Origin: Altererythrobacter sp. TH136
Lineage (GTDB): Bacteria; Pseudomonadota; Alphaproteobacteria; Sphingomonadales; Sphingomonadaceae
NCBI RefSeq assembly: GCF_007065885.1
Contig: NZ_CP041409.1
Coordinates: 1,287,501-1,351,500 of the forward strand
DNA: 64,000 nucleotides
Direction: 5' to 3'
Shown in pieces: positions 35,389 to 44,848 of the stretch (position 1 is the first letter of the stretch; the number at the start of each line of letters is the position of its first letter). The translations under genes were made by a program, and so were the position numbers. Below the pieces are notes generated by a model that saw only the letters and a list, made by a program, of their open reading frames with translations, was not told where the DNA came from and did no database searches.

Positions 35389-35413
35389 AAAGGGCCCCCA
35401 CGCGGGAGGCCCG
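35389..35413 (-). terminator. Terminator after the COG3904-like gene
   Basis: On the minus strand GGGCCTCCC, CGTG-type loop and GGGGGCCC form a bulged 8-bp stem followed by TTTGCATTT. It sits between the end of the periplasmic-protein gene and rpmH, and probably isolates the ribosomal operon. Confidence 0.5.
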
Positions 35414-35427
35414 TCAGGTGGGCGCCA

Positions 35428-36177
35428 CTATGGGAAGCGGCGGTCCAAGTCAAGATAGGCGATCGCCGGCGCGGAGCCCGCAGTCGGCGCGGTTGTCGCC
35501 GTGCCGCCCGGCTGCCCCTCGCCCACCCATTCGCGCATGTCCTGTGCGGTGAGCCAGCGGGCGGTGTCATTCGGTACGGCGTTGGTCATGTCGTAGAACG
35601 CCTGCGGCCGCGCCAGGCCCATCTCACGGTAGTAATCGAGGTAGGCGCGGTTGACCGGCGAATCCGCGCCGTAGTCGCCCGGACCCAGCCCGTCGCTGTC
35701 CCGCCACGCATGGACCGCGAACTCCGCCCCATCGTCGATCGCGCGGGTCCGTCCGGCCAGGAACAGCTCGACCGCGCCTGAGCGAACCGAACCGCCTGCT
35801 GGCACGTGCGTGGCGATACCCGCGGCGCGGATCATCCGGCCCAGCCGCAGGTTGGCGCCGTCATCGTCGGTTCCGGGGCACTCGACCATTTCAAGCACGG
35901 CGATGTCCGGGTGATCGCGCAGCAAGGCGGCGAAATAGTCAGGCGAGGCGCCATCGGTCGCTTCGACCAGCGCAGCGCGGCGCCCGTCGATCACGCGGAA
36001 CGGCCCATATGCCGGCCCCTGGGCGAGCGCGGCGGCGCGGGCGGCGACCAGCCGCTCGGCACCTGCGTCCACCCATTCCTCTACCGTGACCGTGTGACGG
36101 ACGACGAAGCTTTGCGCGTGGCCGGGCGCCGCGAACATCGCGAACAGGCTGGCGGCAAGGATCGCGGACCGGCGCAT
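35428..36177 (-). CDS. Predicted periplasmic protein with ClpP/crotonase-like fold (COG3904-like)
   Basis: A 249-residue secreted protein: signal peptide ends near APGHA. The central part LGRMIRAAGIATHVPAGGSVRSGAVELFLAG...GAEFAVHAW resembles the ClpP-like periplasmic proteins of COG3904. The usual Cys-flanked CASAC element is replaced by VRSGA, which keeps a Ser. No function is established for the group. The C-terminus is Thr/Ala/Gly-rich. ATG 36177 is chosen because it gives a proper signal peptide. It is divergent from comM. Confidence 0.6.
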   Translation of the reverse strand: MRRSAILAASLFAMFAAPGHAQSFVVRHTVTVEEWVDAGAERLVAARAAALAQGPAYGPFRVIDGRRAALVEATDGASPDYFAALLRDHPDIAVLEMVECPGTDDDGANLRLGRMIRAAGIATHVPAGGSVRSGAVELFLAGRTRAIDDGAEFAVHAWRDSDGLGPGDYGADSPVNRAYLDYYREMGLARPQAFYDMTNAVPNDTARWLTAQDMREWVGEGQPGGTATTAPTAGSAPAIAYLDLDRRFP

Positions 36178-36325
36178 CGGACTCAGGTGCGCCCCGCCTG
36201 CTTGCCGAATTGCCAAGAGCCATGCTTGCGAATTCGTTGACCATCCTGCGAATTCGTCGGCCGCACCGCTCGGCCACTCGACTTGGCGCCCGAATTCCGC
36301 CATCACCCGCGCCGCAGGGGGTTTC

Positions 36326-37836
36326 GTGGTCGCACTCGTCAGGACGGTAGCCTATCTCGGGCTGGAGGCGCGCGCCGTGGAGGTGCAGTGCCAGGTCGCG
36401 CCCGGCCTGCCGCGCTTCAACCTCGTCGGCCTGCCGGACAAGGCGGTGGGCGAAAGCAAGGAGCGGGTCCATGCGGCGCTCGCCGCCATGGGCCTGTCGC
36501 TGCCGCCCAAGCGGATCACCATCAACCTGTCGCCAGCCGACCTGCCCAAGGAAGGCAGTCATTACGACCTGCCGATCGCGCTCGCGGTGCTGGCGGCGAT
36601 GGGCGTGACCGACGCCGAGCAGCTGGGTGACTGGATCGCGGTTGGCGAATTGGCGCTGGATGGCCGCATCGCCCCCTCGCCCGGAGTGCTGCTGGCGGCG
36701 ATCCACGCCAGCGAACAGGAAGCCGGCCTGATCTGTCCCGCCGCGCAAGGGAGCGAGGCGCGCTGGGCGAGCGGCGTCCCGGTCCTCGCCGCGCCCGATC
36801 TCGTTAGCTTGCTCAATCATCTGAAGGGCACTCAGCGGCTGCCCGATCCGCCGGCGGGAGAGGTCGCGGAGCCGGGCTACGGCCCGGACCTGAAACAGGT
36901 GAAAGGCCAGGAAACTGCCAAGCGCGCGCTGGAGATCGCCGCGGCGGGCGGGCACAACCTGTTGATGATCGGCCCTCCCGGCGCGGGCAAGTCGCTGATG
37001 GCGAGCTGCCTGCCCGGCATCCTGCCGCCGCTGACGCCGGGCGAGGCGCTGGAAACCAGCATGGTCGCCTCGGTCGCGGGCATCCTGGAAGGCGGCAAGA
37101 TCAGCCGCCAGCGCCCGTTTCGCGCGCCGCATCATTCGGCCAGCATGGCTGCGCTCACCGGCGGCGGCCTGCGGGTCAAGCCGGGCGAGGTGAGCCTGGC
37201 GCACCTCGGCATTCTGTTCCTCGACGAACTGCCTGAATTCCAGCGCGCGGTGCTCGATTCGCTGCGCCAGCCGATCGAGACCGGCAAGGTGGATGTCGCG
37301 CGCGCCAACGCGCACGTCAGCTTTCCGGCGCGGGTGCAACTGATCGCGGCGATGAACCCGTGCCGCTGCGGGCACCTCGGCGATCCGGCGCTCGCCTGTT
37401 CCAGAGCGCCGCGGTGCGCGGCGGATTACCAGAGCAAGGTGTCCGGCCCGATGCTCGACCGGATCGACCTGCATGTCGAGGTGGACCCGGTCAGCGCCGC
37501 CGACCTCGCGCTGCCGCCGCCCGCCGAAGGCAGCGCGGAAGTGGCCGCGCGCGTCGCGACGGCACGCGCGATCCAGACCGCCCGCGCGGGCGAGACAGGC
37601 GCGCGCACCAACGCCGAGCTGGACGGGGAGGCGCTGGACCGCTTCGCCACCCCTGACGAGGCGGGCGCCCCGGGCTGCTGATGCAGGCGGCGCAGGCGAT
37701 GCGGTTGTCGGCGCGCGGCTATACCCGGATGCTGCGCGTCGCCCGCACGATCGCGGACTTGGCCGGGGCTGAGCAGATCGGCCGCATCCACGTGGCCGAG
37801 GCGTTGAGTTACCGCCGGGTCGCTCCGCGCGCCTAG
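36326..37836 (+). pseudogene. comM: ComM/YifB-type Mg-chelatase-like AAA+ ATPase, frameshifted near its 3' end
   Basis: Starting at GTG 36326 (GCAGGGGG upstream), 451 codons are open to TGA 37679. The N-terminal Lon-like domain is followed by Walker A GPPGAGKSL (about residue 216) and Walker B GILFLDELPEF. The family's last 50 residues continue one frame over, from ATG 37681 (MQAAQAMRLSARGYTRMLR) to TAG 37836. A single-base loss around 37655-37672 (GGGCGCCCCGGG) explains this; restored, the protein would be about 503 residues, the normal length. ComM promotes branch migration in recombination and transformation. Without the C-terminal helices it is probably impaired, unless this is a sequencing error. 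Confidence 0.88.
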
Positions 37837-37872
37837 ACCGCGCCGCCAATCGGTCGCATGGCCTGAGTTCGC

Positions 37873-38700
37873 ATGATCGCTGCCGAGCATACATCAGCCG
37901 ATCGCGCTGAAACCCCGGCGAACGGCTCCGCGTGGCTGGCGCGGGTGGACGCGCGCTGGCCCGGGCTGCGCCGGCGCGCGGGCGGTCTGGCCTTGGCGCT
38001 GGGGATCGAGCTGGCCCTGTTCCTGGCGTTGCTTACGCTGGGCCCCGGGGCGGGCAAGCGAGAGGCTCCCGCGGCGCTGACGACAATTGATTTCGCGCCC
38101 GAACCAGTGGCTCCGGACCAGCCCCCGCAGCCCGAGCAGGAGGCACCGCCCACCGCTTTGCCCAGAGCCGTGCCCGCGCCCCAGCCCGAGATCGTGCCAA
38201 TGGAGGTTCAGCCGCGGCCGACCAGCGAGCCGATCCCATTGCCGCCGCCCGCCACGATCATCCCGGCATCACCCCGCCAGGAGGCGGCGCCCGCGCCCTC
38301 GACGGCAAAGGCCCGCGCGGTGGTGCGCGACGACATGCAAGGCCCGATCGGCCCACCTAATCGCCCGTCGAGCGGAGATTCGCAGCGGGTCGGCAGCCGG
38401 CCGGGCGGGGAGCCGGTCTATGGCGCACGCTGGTACCGCGAACCGACCGACAGCGAGCTGCGTGGGTATCTCTCCACCGCGAGCGGCCCCGGCTGGGCGC
38501 TCATCACCTGCAAGACCGCGCCCGGTTACCGCGTCGAGGATTGCGAGCTGGAAGACGAATATCCCTCGGGGTCGCAGATCGGCCGGGCGGTGCTGGCCGC
38601 GGCATGGCAGTTCAAGGTCCGCCCTCCGCAGGTCGGCGGCCGGGTGCTGGTGGGCGAGTGGGTGCGGATTCGTATAAGCTACGAACAGCGGCGTGGGTGA
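37873..38700 (+). CDS. TonB-like proline-rich envelope protein
   Basis: A 275-residue protein with one N-terminal membrane anchor (about residues 38-55), then a Pro/Glu-rich periplasmic spacer (about 65-150) as in TonB. The globular end (about 180-275) has two cysteines and a terminal WQFKVRPPQVGGRVLVGEW strand. That end is reminiscent of a TonB C-terminal domain but is too divergent for a firm call. A second, clearer TonB lies at 60695-61417. No exbB or exbD is nearby. Confidence 0.55.
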   Translation: MIAAEHTSADRAETPANGSAWLARVDARWPGLRRRAGGLALALGIELALFLALLTLGPGAGKREAPAALTTIDFAPEPVAPDQPPQPEQEAPPTALPRAVPAPQPEIVPMEVQPRPTSEPIPLPPPATIIPASPRQEAAPAPSTAKARAVVRDDMQGPIGPPNRPSSGDSQRVGSRPGGEPVYGARWYREPTDSELRGYLSTASGPGWALITCKTAPGYRVEDCELEDEYPSGSQIGRAVLAAAWQFKVRPPQVGGRVLVGEWVRIRISYEQRRG

Positions 38701-38721
38701 ACCTGCCCCGGCGCCTGCCGG

Positions 38722-39273
38722 TCAGGGCCAGCGGCCGGTTTTCTTGCAGATGCCCCAGTCGTTCGCCGCGATCATCTTGCAGCCGCGATCGTCGGATGCG
38801 CACAGCGAATAGGCTTTGCCGTACATCTTGTAACAATACGGATTGTCGCTGCCGGCTTCGCTGGCGGCAGCCACCGCGGGGCGGGAGACCGGGGCCGGAG
38901 GCGGCGCGGCGGCCGGGGTGCTGAGCGCTTCCCCCCGGGCCACCAGCCGGTCCACCTCTGCCGACACGCGCTCGATCTCGCTCGCGACCTGATCGTCGCT
39001 CATCGCGCGGAGCGCAGCAACCGACGCTGCTCCAAGCGCTGGCAGCCCGGCCATGTCCGGCGCTTCCACCTTGTCCGGATAGCGCCGATGCAGCTCCGCC
39101 AGGTAATAGGTCAGCGCCGCCCGGTCTTCGTTGAGCGCTGCGACGACGCCCGGCAGGTCGAGCGCCGCGATCGTGGTGCGAGCGCCAGGCGTCTGGTCCG
39201 CCTGCCCGGCGGAAGCCCACGCCCCGCCCAGCATCATCGCCGCGGCGGCAACCGCCCAGCGCACTTTCTTCAT
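38722..39273 (-). CDS. Secreted protein of unknown function
   Basis: I do not recognise the family. The 183-residue protein has a signal peptide (AAAAMMLGGAWASAG), a helical middle part, an Ala/Pro-rich linker near residues 115-140, and a C-terminal 40-residue segment with four cysteines (PYCYKMYGKAYSLCASDDRG, then CKM and ICKK). The latter probably forms disulfides. GGGGGTG precedes the ATG. It converges on the TonB-like gene. Confidence 0.6.
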   Translation of the reverse strand: MKKVRWAVAAAAMMLGGAWASAGQADQTPGARTTIAALDLPGVVAALNEDRAALTYYLAELHRRYPDKVEAPDMAGLPALGAASVAALRAMSDDQVASEIERVSAEVDRLVARGEALSTPAAAPPPAPVSRPAVAAASEAGSDNPYCYKMYGKAYSLCASDDRGCKMIAANDWGICKKTGRWP

Positions 39274-39359
39274 CGGAGCACCCCCTCGCCCAATCACGCG
39301 GGCACAACCTAGCCGCGCTCGCGCGCGGGGGAAAAGGAAGGACGCGACAGGGGCGGCAC

Positions 39360-39641
39360 TCAGCTGTCGGAGGCGACCCGCTCGGCCCACTCGGCATAGG
39401 GCGTGTTCTTCGCCAGCTTGCGGTTGAAATCGGGCGCGCCGTCGCTCCACCAGACTGGGCCTCGCTCACCCAGCGCGACTTTGGCCTCGTGAACCTGCGC
39501 GCGGGCGGCCTTGCGCGCGGTCTCGTCTCCGGCGGCGTCCCGAACCGCGCGGCGCGCGGCCATCAGCGCCTGTACCAGTAGATCGCGCTCGTCTTCCGGG
39601 AGGCCGGGGTTGCTCGCGCGCCACAAGCGGCCCCGCACCAC
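39360..39641 (-). CDS. Small conserved hypothetical protein
   Basis: A 93-residue charged, helical protein ([21 protein letters not shown], then [16 protein letters not shown]). I cannot name the family. GTG 39641 is used as start. The frame remains open upstream through RYIVV and APRTPDG to a CTG that overlaps the HxlR-gene stop, so a longer form with a non-standard start is possible. Position and strand suggest it is co-transcribed with the regulator. Confidence 0.5.
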   Translation of the reverse strand: MVRGRLWRASNPGLPEDERDLLVQALMAARRAVRDAAGDETARKAARAQVHEAKVALGERGPVWWSDGAPDFNRKLAKNTPYAEWAERVASDS

Positions 39642-39673
39642 GATGTAGCGGCCGTCAGGTGTGCGCGGAGCGG

Positions 39674-40231
39674 TCAGCGGGCGGCGGCGACGCGGGGTTG
39701 GCGCGCGGCGGACTCGTCGGACTGCGCCCGGTCGAACCCGGCCGCCGGCCGGGCCTGGGTTCCATCGGCCCGCTTGCCCAGATCGGCCCGCTGAACGAAC
39801 CGCAGATCCTTGCCCGAAAGCACCCGTCCGTCGTGCGCGAGGATCGACACCGGCCCGATGGGCAGGCGGTCCTGCTCGTCAACCAGCACCGGGTCTTCGG
39901 CCAATCCGCCGCCATAGCGCTGGCCCCACTCACGCAGCGCGACCATCGCGGGCAGGAGGTGAAAACCCTTCTCGGTCAAACGGTATTCGATCCGGCGGCG
40001 ATCGTCGGCGCATGGCTGGCGATCGAGGATGCCGTGCTCGACCAGCTTGGCGAGCCGGTTCGACAGGATGTTGCGGGCAATGCCCAGCTCGGTCAGGAAT
40101 TCCTCGAAATGGTGCAGCCCATTGAAGCTCGCCCGCAGGATCATGAACGACCAGCGTTCCCCCATCACCTCGAGTGCCTCGGGCAGGCCGCAGGCATTCA
40201 GGTCGCGCAAGGGTTCGCGTATCTTGTCCAT
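39674..40231 (-). CDS. HxlR-family winged-helix transcriptional regulator
   Basis: A 185-residue protein. The HxlR domain covers about residues 8-100: ALEVMGERWSFMILR, then FEEFLTELGIARNILSNRL (recognition helix) and the wing DRRRIEYRLTEKG. A C-terminal extension of about 80 residues is less conserved. Such regulators often sense electrophiles or redox state. Start 40231 is chosen because AGAGG lies 6 nt upstream; an ATG 7 codons earlier has no ribosome-binding site. It is divergent from a CC_3452-family gene across 163 bp. Confidence 0.88.
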   Translation of the reverse strand: MDKIREPLRDLNACGLPEALEVMGERWSFMILRASFNGLHHFEEFLTELGIARNILSNRLAKLVEHGILDRQPCADDRRRIEYRLTEKGFHLLPAMVALREWGQRYGGGLAEDPVLVDEQDRLPIGPVSILAHDGRVLSGKDLRFVQRADLGKRADGTQARPAAGFDRAQSDESAARQPRVAAAR

Positions 40232-40394
40232 GATGATCCTCTCGTTGCCCATGTTGTAGCGCCATTACCCGCAGCTTGTAGGGAAAAGTAAGTTTTCGGT
40301 TGCAACTCAAATTGCCTTCGATTAGGTAGCGATTCGCAACGGGTATCAAATCGAAACTCGTTTGGCAATTGAAGCTCAGCTCAGGATGCGACCC
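40232..40394. promoter_or_regulatory. AT-rich divergent promoter region (HxlR regulator / CC_3452-family gene)
   Basis: This 163-bp gap between divergent genes is clearly less GC-rich than its surroundings. It contains an 8-bp palindrome GTTGCAAC at 40299-40306. It should contain both promoters and perhaps the HxlR operator; exact -35/-10 elements are not evident. Confidence 0.35.
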
Positions 40395-40736
40395 ATGACC
40401 CTTGCTCTTCCCCGTTCCGCCAAGCCCCTCGCCGCGATTGCCGCGTTCGCCTGGACGGCTCTTTCCATTGGCGCCGCTGTGATGCCGGCTCCCGCCTATG
40501 CTGCCGAAGGCGCGTACTACCGTGCCGAACTGGCCGCGCCCGCCGCCAAGACCAGCGCCATCTCAGGCGGGGTGGCGTGGAAGTGTGCCGAGACCGAATG
40601 CGCTGCCGGCAAGGGCACCAGCCGCCCCGCCATCGTCTGCGCCCGCCTGGTGAAGGCGGTGGGCCCGGTGAACACCTTCACCGCCGGCGGCAAGGCGCTC
40701 GATGCCGAAGACCTCGCGCGCTGCAACGCCAGGTAA
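40395..40736 (+). CDS. CC_3452-family small secreted protein
   Basis: A 113-residue protein with a signal peptide ending PAYA. The mature part matches the CC_3452 family pattern: YYRAEL, GGVAWKCAETECAA, RPAIVCARLVKAVGP and FTAGGKALDAEDLARCN, with four conserved cysteines. The function is unknown, and the family is typical of Caulobacterales and Sphingomonadales. AGGA lies 9-10 nt upstream of ATG 40395. A strong terminator follows. Confidence 0.8.
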   Translation: MTLALPRSAKPLAAIAAFAWTALSIGAAVMPAPAYAAEGAYYRAELAAPAAKTSAISGGVAWKCAETECAAGKGTSRPAIVCARLVKAVGPVNTFTAGGKALDAEDLARCNAR

Positions 40737-40784
40737 TCCTTTCGATCACCCGGTCCCCTCTCCGACTTTCGGGTGCACTTTGAC

Positions 40785-40818
40785 GGGTCTCCAGCCTTGG
40801 CTGGGGACCCCTTTTTTT
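40785..40818 (+). terminator. Intrinsic terminator after the CC_3452-family gene
   Basis: GGGTCTCCAGCC and GGCTGGGGACCC pair through up to 12 positions (one G-U) around a tiny loop, followed by CTTTTTTT. A textbook rho-independent terminator 48 bp after the stop codon. Confidence 0.9.
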
Positions 40819-40835
40819 GTCTGCCGGCAAGACAC

Positions 40836-40864
40836 GCAAAAAGCCCCCGCGGCGGCGGGGGCTT
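40836..40864 (-). terminator. Intrinsic terminator of rpmJ
   Basis: On the minus strand AAGCCCCCGCC, a short loop and GCGGGGGCTT form a GC-rich stem followed by TTTTTGCG. It lies 43 bp after the rpmJ stop codon. Confidence 0.88.
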
Positions 40865-40906
40865 TCAAGATCGCCAGCGGCCGCGAACGGCTCGCCTGGC
40901 CGCGTA

Positions 40907-41032
40907 TCAGCCCTGGCGGGCCTTGAAGCGGCGATTGGTCTTGTTGATCACGTACGTGCGGCCGCGGCGGCGGATCACGCGGCAATCGCGGTGACGGTCC
41001 TTGAGGGACTTGAGGCTGTTGCGGATTTTCAT
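40907..41032 (-). CDS. rpmJ: Ribosomal protein L36
   Basis: A 41-residue basic protein beginning [19 protein letters not shown] and ending NRRFKARQG. It is the longer L36 type common in alphaproteobacteria, with a reduced cysteine set (only DCR visible). It is part of the 50S subunit. Monocistronic, with its own terminator. Confidence 0.95.
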   Translation of the reverse strand: MKIRNSLKSLKDRHRDCRVIRRRGRTYVINKTNRRFKARQG

Positions 41033-41170
41033 GGCTGGTTCCATTGCCCCGGCACGCCGGGATCACTCGAAAAATGAAGCGCGGCGGTTAGGGGCGGTCC
41101 CGCGCCGAGTCAACCCTGCGAAGGAGGCGCCGCTTGCGTTCGCGTACCGCCCGCTGCACGGCACCCGGCG

Positions 41171-41938
41171 ATGGCCGCGCCCACGTCCTTGCCTGACCCG
41201 CGTTACCGCGACGTGCTGCGCCAGCCGGGGCAAGAGGTGTTCCTCAACACCCGGCTGATGGCGGCCAATGCGCTCGAGATCGATATCGACACCGCCATCC
41301 TGGCCGAGCTAGCGGAACTGGCGGCCGAGACGCGGGCGATGACATGCGTCGGCGAGACGTATGCGCTGACCAGCGGCGTGCGGCTTTACACCGAAAGCCC
41401 GTCCGCCACCTGGGGCAGCGACATCCGCTGGCTGAGCCATGCCGACGAGCCCTCGTACCGCTGGTTCGAGGCTTTGTACCACCGGCTCGACCTTGCCAGC
41501 CTGGTTGCCCCGTTCATTCCGCATGACGCGGCAATCCGGCTCTATGCGGGGTTCTTCGTCACCCGCAGCCGGTGCGACGCGCTGGGGATGCACTATGACT
41601 GGGCGACCGAAGGCAATCACGCCTTTACGCTGATGGCGCCGCTCACGCCCAATGCAGAGGCGATGGGCCTGACCTACGAGGATGCCCGCGGCCGGCAGCG
41701 GATGTACGACTACCGGATGGGCCACGGCATCGTGTTCGGCACGCGCTTCCTGCATTCGACCGCAGTCGGCACCCTGCCTGAATGATCAGTGTTCCTGTCG
41801 CTGACGTTCGGCACCGACCGGATGGAGCATTGGCCCGAACTGTCCGAAACGGCCGGCAAGCAGGCCGCGTTCTTCCGCCAGCCGGATGGCGCGTTCGTGC
41901 GCCGCGACGACTGGCTGGCGGCGCGCGCGGGTGGGTAG
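41171..41938 (+). pseudogene. 2OG-Fe(II) oxygenase-like gene interrupted by an in-frame TGA
   Basis: The frame opens at ATG 41171 and meets TGA at 41783-41785 (codon 205). It then continues in the same frame to TAG 41936-41938 with clearly related sequence (SVFLSLTFGTDRMEHWPEL). The iron motif HYD (GMHYDWATEGNHAF) and the distal His in TRFLHSTAVG lie before the stop. The last 50 residues, including a likely 2OG-binding strand, lie after it. A CGA to TGA change would explain this. The shortened protein probably does not fold normally. The substrate is unknown. Confidence 0.75.
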
Positions 41939-41941
41939 CGC

Positions 41942-42961
41942 CTAGCTGCCGCGCAGTGCGCCCAGCCGTTCTTCCCACGCCAGCGCATGGCCGATGATGG
42001 TCGGCAGGTCGTCGTACTGCGGCCGCCACGGCAGGGTTTCCAGGATGCGCGCGTTGTCCGACACCAGGCTGGCGGGATCGCCCGCGCGGCGGGGCTCGAT
42101 CCGCCGTTCGATCGGGCAGTTGGTCAGCCGGTCCACCGCGTCGAGCACCTGCGTGACCGAAAACCCCCGGCCATAGCCGCAGTTCATCTGCAGCGACCGG
42201 CCGGGCTGCGCGATCAGCGCCTCCAGCGCATGGACGTGCGCCGCAGCCAGATCCGAGACGTGGATGTAATCGCGCACCCCGGTTCCATCAGGAGTGTCAT
42301 AGTCGGTCCCGAACACGCTGACATGACTGCGCTTGCCCAGCACCGCTTCGACCGCGACCTTAATCAGGTGCGTGGCGCCCGCGGTCGATTGTCCGCTACG
42401 CCCCTGGGGGTCGGCGCCGGCCACGTTGAAGTAACGCAGGGCGCAGTAATTCAGCGGATGGGCAAAGGCGGTGTCCGCCAGCATCCGCTCGGTCATCAGC
42501 TTCGACCACCCATACGGGTTGATCGGCACCTGCGGACTGGTTTCGGACACCCGGTCGGTGTCCGGGATGCCATACGTCGCCGCGGTGCTGGAAAAGATGA
42601 AGTGCGGTACCCCCGCAGTCACGGCCGCTTCGATCAGTGCCCGGCTCTTGACCGTGTTGTTGTGATAATACTTCAGCGGGTTCTCGACCGATTCCGGCAC
42701 CACGATCGATCCGGCAAAGTGCATGATGGCGCGCGTGTTCCGTTCGGCGAAGATGCGGGCGAGCAGATCGGCATCCTCGATATCCCCTTCGTAGAACGCC
42801 ACGTCATCGGGAATTGCGAAGCGGAAACCCGTGGTCAGGTTGTCGATCACCGCCACCGGATATCCGGCGTCGCGCAGCGCGAGCACGGCGTGGCTGCCGA
42901 TGTAGCCGGCCCCGCCGGTGACGAGGACGGGAGTAGTCTGCGGGTCGTGCGCGTGAGTCAT
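41942..42961 (-). CDS. galE: UDP-glucose 4-epimerase
   Basis: A 339-residue short-chain dehydrogenase-type epimerase: NAD motif TGGAGYIGSHA at residue 15, catalytic Ser in FIFSSTAATYG, YGWSK (Tyr/Lys), and the C-terminal LEWRP-like LPWRPQYDDL. It interconverts UDP-glucose and UDP-galactose for envelope polysaccharides. It ends 4 bp from the interrupted oxygenase gene. Divergent from the DUF4136-like gene. Confidence 0.94.
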   Translation of the reverse strand: MTHAHDPQTTPVLVTGGAGYIGSHAVLALRDAGYPVAVIDNLTTGFRFAIPDDVAFYEGDIEDADLLARIFAERNTRAIMHFAGSIVVPESVENPLKYYHNNTVKSRALIEAAVTAGVPHFIFSSTAATYGIPDTDRVSETSPQVPINPYGWSKLMTERMLADTAFAHPLNYCALRYFNVAGADPQGRSGQSTAGATHLIKVAVEAVLGKRSHVSVFGTDYDTPDGTGVRDYIHVSDLAAAHVHALEALIAQPGRSLQMNCGYGRGFSVTQVLDAVDRLTNCPIERRIEPRRAGDPASLVSDNARILETLPWRPQYDDLPTIIGHALAWEERLGALRGS

Positions 42962-43091
42962 GCGGCGTGCGGTAAGCGAACGCGCGCAAACGGCAAGGCG
43001 TTCATCGCGCGGCCATGCCCGATCGCGTAAATACGCTGCAATATTCGGGGCATACATCCACGTCTTGCTCCATCCCAAGGGGTTTCGCATC

Positions 43092-43700
43092 ATGAAGAAG
43101 GCTATTCTGCCTGCGCTCGCGTTGCTGTCGCTCGCCGCTCCCGCGGCGGCGGCCACGCCGGTCGAGGTCACCCGCTTTCACACCGCGCAGACCGTTGGCG
43201 CGGCGATGCCGGGTCCGATCGCGGTGCGTGCCGGCGCGGGGCTTACCCCCGGCACGTTCGAAACGCAGATCTGGCTCGATGCGGTCGCTGCCGCGCTGTC
43301 CCGTCAGGGGTTCACCGTCGTGGCCGATGCGCCCCGGGTGGCCGAAGTGACTCTCGATCAGCTCGTGCTGGAGAACCAGCGCGCGCAGTCGGGTTCGGGC
43401 GTCAGTGTTGGCGTGGGGGTCGGTTCGGGCGGCGGCTGGTATGGCCGGCGCAGCGGGGTCAACCTGGGGCTGGGGCTCGGCTTCCTGCTCGGCGGCAACA
43501 AGTCTCGCGACACGCTGGACAGCACGCTGGCCGTGACGATTGTGGATACGGCGGGCACCCACTTGTGGGAAGGCCGCGCCCAGGCCCGTCCGGGCGAGCG
43601 GTCGAAGGACGCCGAACCGCGCCGCCTGTCGGCTGAAATGGCGGCGAAGCTGTTCTCCGGCTTCCCAGGCGAATCGGGAGCGACTATCGGGGCGCGATGA
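43092..43700 (+). CDS. Secreted DUF4136-like protein
   Basis: A 202-residue protein with a signal peptide ending AAAA. The mature part has a mixed alpha/beta pattern ([20 protein letters not shown]), a Gly/Val-rich strand region ([16 protein letters not shown]) and a final [20 protein letters not shown]. This is reminiscent of DUF4136 lipoproteins, but there is no lipobox, so the call is tentative. Its TGA overlaps the M14 peptidase start by 4 bp. Confidence 0.55.
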   Translation: MKKAILPALALLSLAAPAAAATPVEVTRFHTAQTVGAAMPGPIAVRAGAGLTPGTFETQIWLDAVAAALSRQGFTVVADAPRVAEVTLDQLVLENQRAQSGSGVSVGVGVGSGGGWYGRRSGVNLGLGLGFLLGGNKSRDTLDSTLAVTIVDTAGTHLWEGRAQARPGERSKDAEPRRLSAEMAAKLFSGFPGESGATIGAR

Positions 43701-44848
43701 ACGCTCCCCAGACAGACTCCCCCATCCGCATCGACGCCCGGTTCGACAGCGGCAACATCGAAGTTCTCGGCATCGAGGGCGCCACTGCGCGCCTGTCGAT
43801 TCCGGCCGATCACCAGTCGGAATTCCGCCAGTGGTTCCACTTCCGCGTGTCCGGCGCGAAGGGCCGCCAGCTGACCTTGCGGATCGTCGATCTCGCCAGT
43901 TCCGCCTACCCCGAAGGCTGGCCCGGCTACCGCGCCTGCGTGTCGGAAGACCGCGACTTCTGGGGCCGCGCCGACACCACTTATGACAAGGACGCCGACG
44001 GCGGCACGCTGACGATCACCTACACCCCGGCAAGCGACATCGCCTGGTTCGCCTATTTCGCGCCCTATTCGATGGAGCGCCACCACGACCTCGTCGCCGA
44101 ATGCGCTGCGGCCGAAGGCGTGAGCTATCGCCACCTCGGCACCACGCTTGATGGCCAGCCGCTCGATTGCCTCGAAATGGGCGATGGTTCCACTCAGGTG
44201 TGGCTCTATGCGCGCCAGCATCCGGGCGAATCGATGGCCGAATGGTGGATGGAAGGCGCGCTGGAGTGCCTGACCGATCCCGCCGACCCTGTGGCACGCA
44301 GGTTGCGTCAGTTGTGCGCGTTCCACGTGGTGCCCAATTGCAATCCCGACGGCAGCCGACGTGGCCACTTGCGGACCAACGCGGCCGGCACCAACCTCAA
44401 CCGCGAGTGGCACGAGCCGACGCCGGAAAAGTCGCCCGAAGTGCTCGCGATCCGCAATGCGATGGACGAAACCGGGGTCGACTTCGCGATGGACGTCCAC
44501 GGGGACGAGGCGATCGCCGCGGTGTTCCTGGCGGGGTTCGAGGGGATCCCGTCGTGGACCGACGAACTGGGCGACCGGTACTACCGCTACCAGAGCATCC
44601 TGGAACGGCGGACGCCCGACTTCCAGAGCGCCAAGGGTTACGCCAAGTCCAAGCCCGGCACGGCCAACCTGTCGATGAGCACCAACCAGCTTGCCCAACG
44701 CTTCGGCGCTTGCGCGATGACGCTGGAAATGCCGTTCAAGGACAACGACGACCTGCCCGATCCGGCGCAGGGGTGGAGCCCGGAACGCACCAAGCTGTTG
44801 GCGCGCGACTGCCTCGCCAGCCTGCTGGAGTGGCTGGAGACGGCCTAG
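43697..44848 (+). CDS. M14-family (cytosolic-carboxypeptidase-like) zinc carboxypeptidase
   Basis: A 383-residue protein. The N-terminal beta-sandwich domain (about 1-125) ends in WFAYFAPYS, followed by the M14 catalytic domain: zinc ligands in ARQHPGES (His and Glu), a second His in MDVHGDE, and catalytic Glu in TLEMPFK. This two-domain layout marks the Nna1/CCP-type subfamily. No signal peptide is present. The substrates of bacterial members are mostly unknown. The stop overlaps that of convergent cdd. Confidence 0.9.
   Translation: MNAPQTDSPIRIDARFDSGNIEVLGIEGATARLSIPADHQSEFRQWFHFRVSGAKGRQLTLRIVDLASSAYPEGWPGYRACVSEDRDFWGRADTTYDKDADGGTLTITYTPASDIAWFAYFAPYSMERHHDLVAECAAAEGVSYRHLGTTLDGQPLDCLEMGDGSTQVWLYARQHPGESMAEWWMEGALECLTDPADPVARRLRQLCAFHVVPNCNPDGSRRGHLRTNAAGTNLNREWHEPTPEKSPEVLAIRNAMDETGVDFAMDVHGDEAIAAVFLAGFEGIPSWTDELGDRYYRYQSILERRTPDFQSAKGYAKSKPGTANLSMSTNQLAQRFGACAMTLEMPFKDNDDLPDPAQGWSPERTKLLARDCLASLLEWLETA

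Noticed and set aside
37655-37681. Programmed -1 frameshifting in comM
   Set aside because: No proper slippery heptamer in the correct frame, and ComM is not known to use recoding.
35939-37894. A 651-codon open frame antisense to comM
   Set aside because: Arginine-rich translation without domains; the opposite strand encodes a clear ComM.
41783-41785. Selenocysteine at the in-frame TGA of the oxygenase gene
   Set aside because: The family has no Cys or Sec at this place, no suitable hairpin is evident downstream, and no selenium genes are seen.
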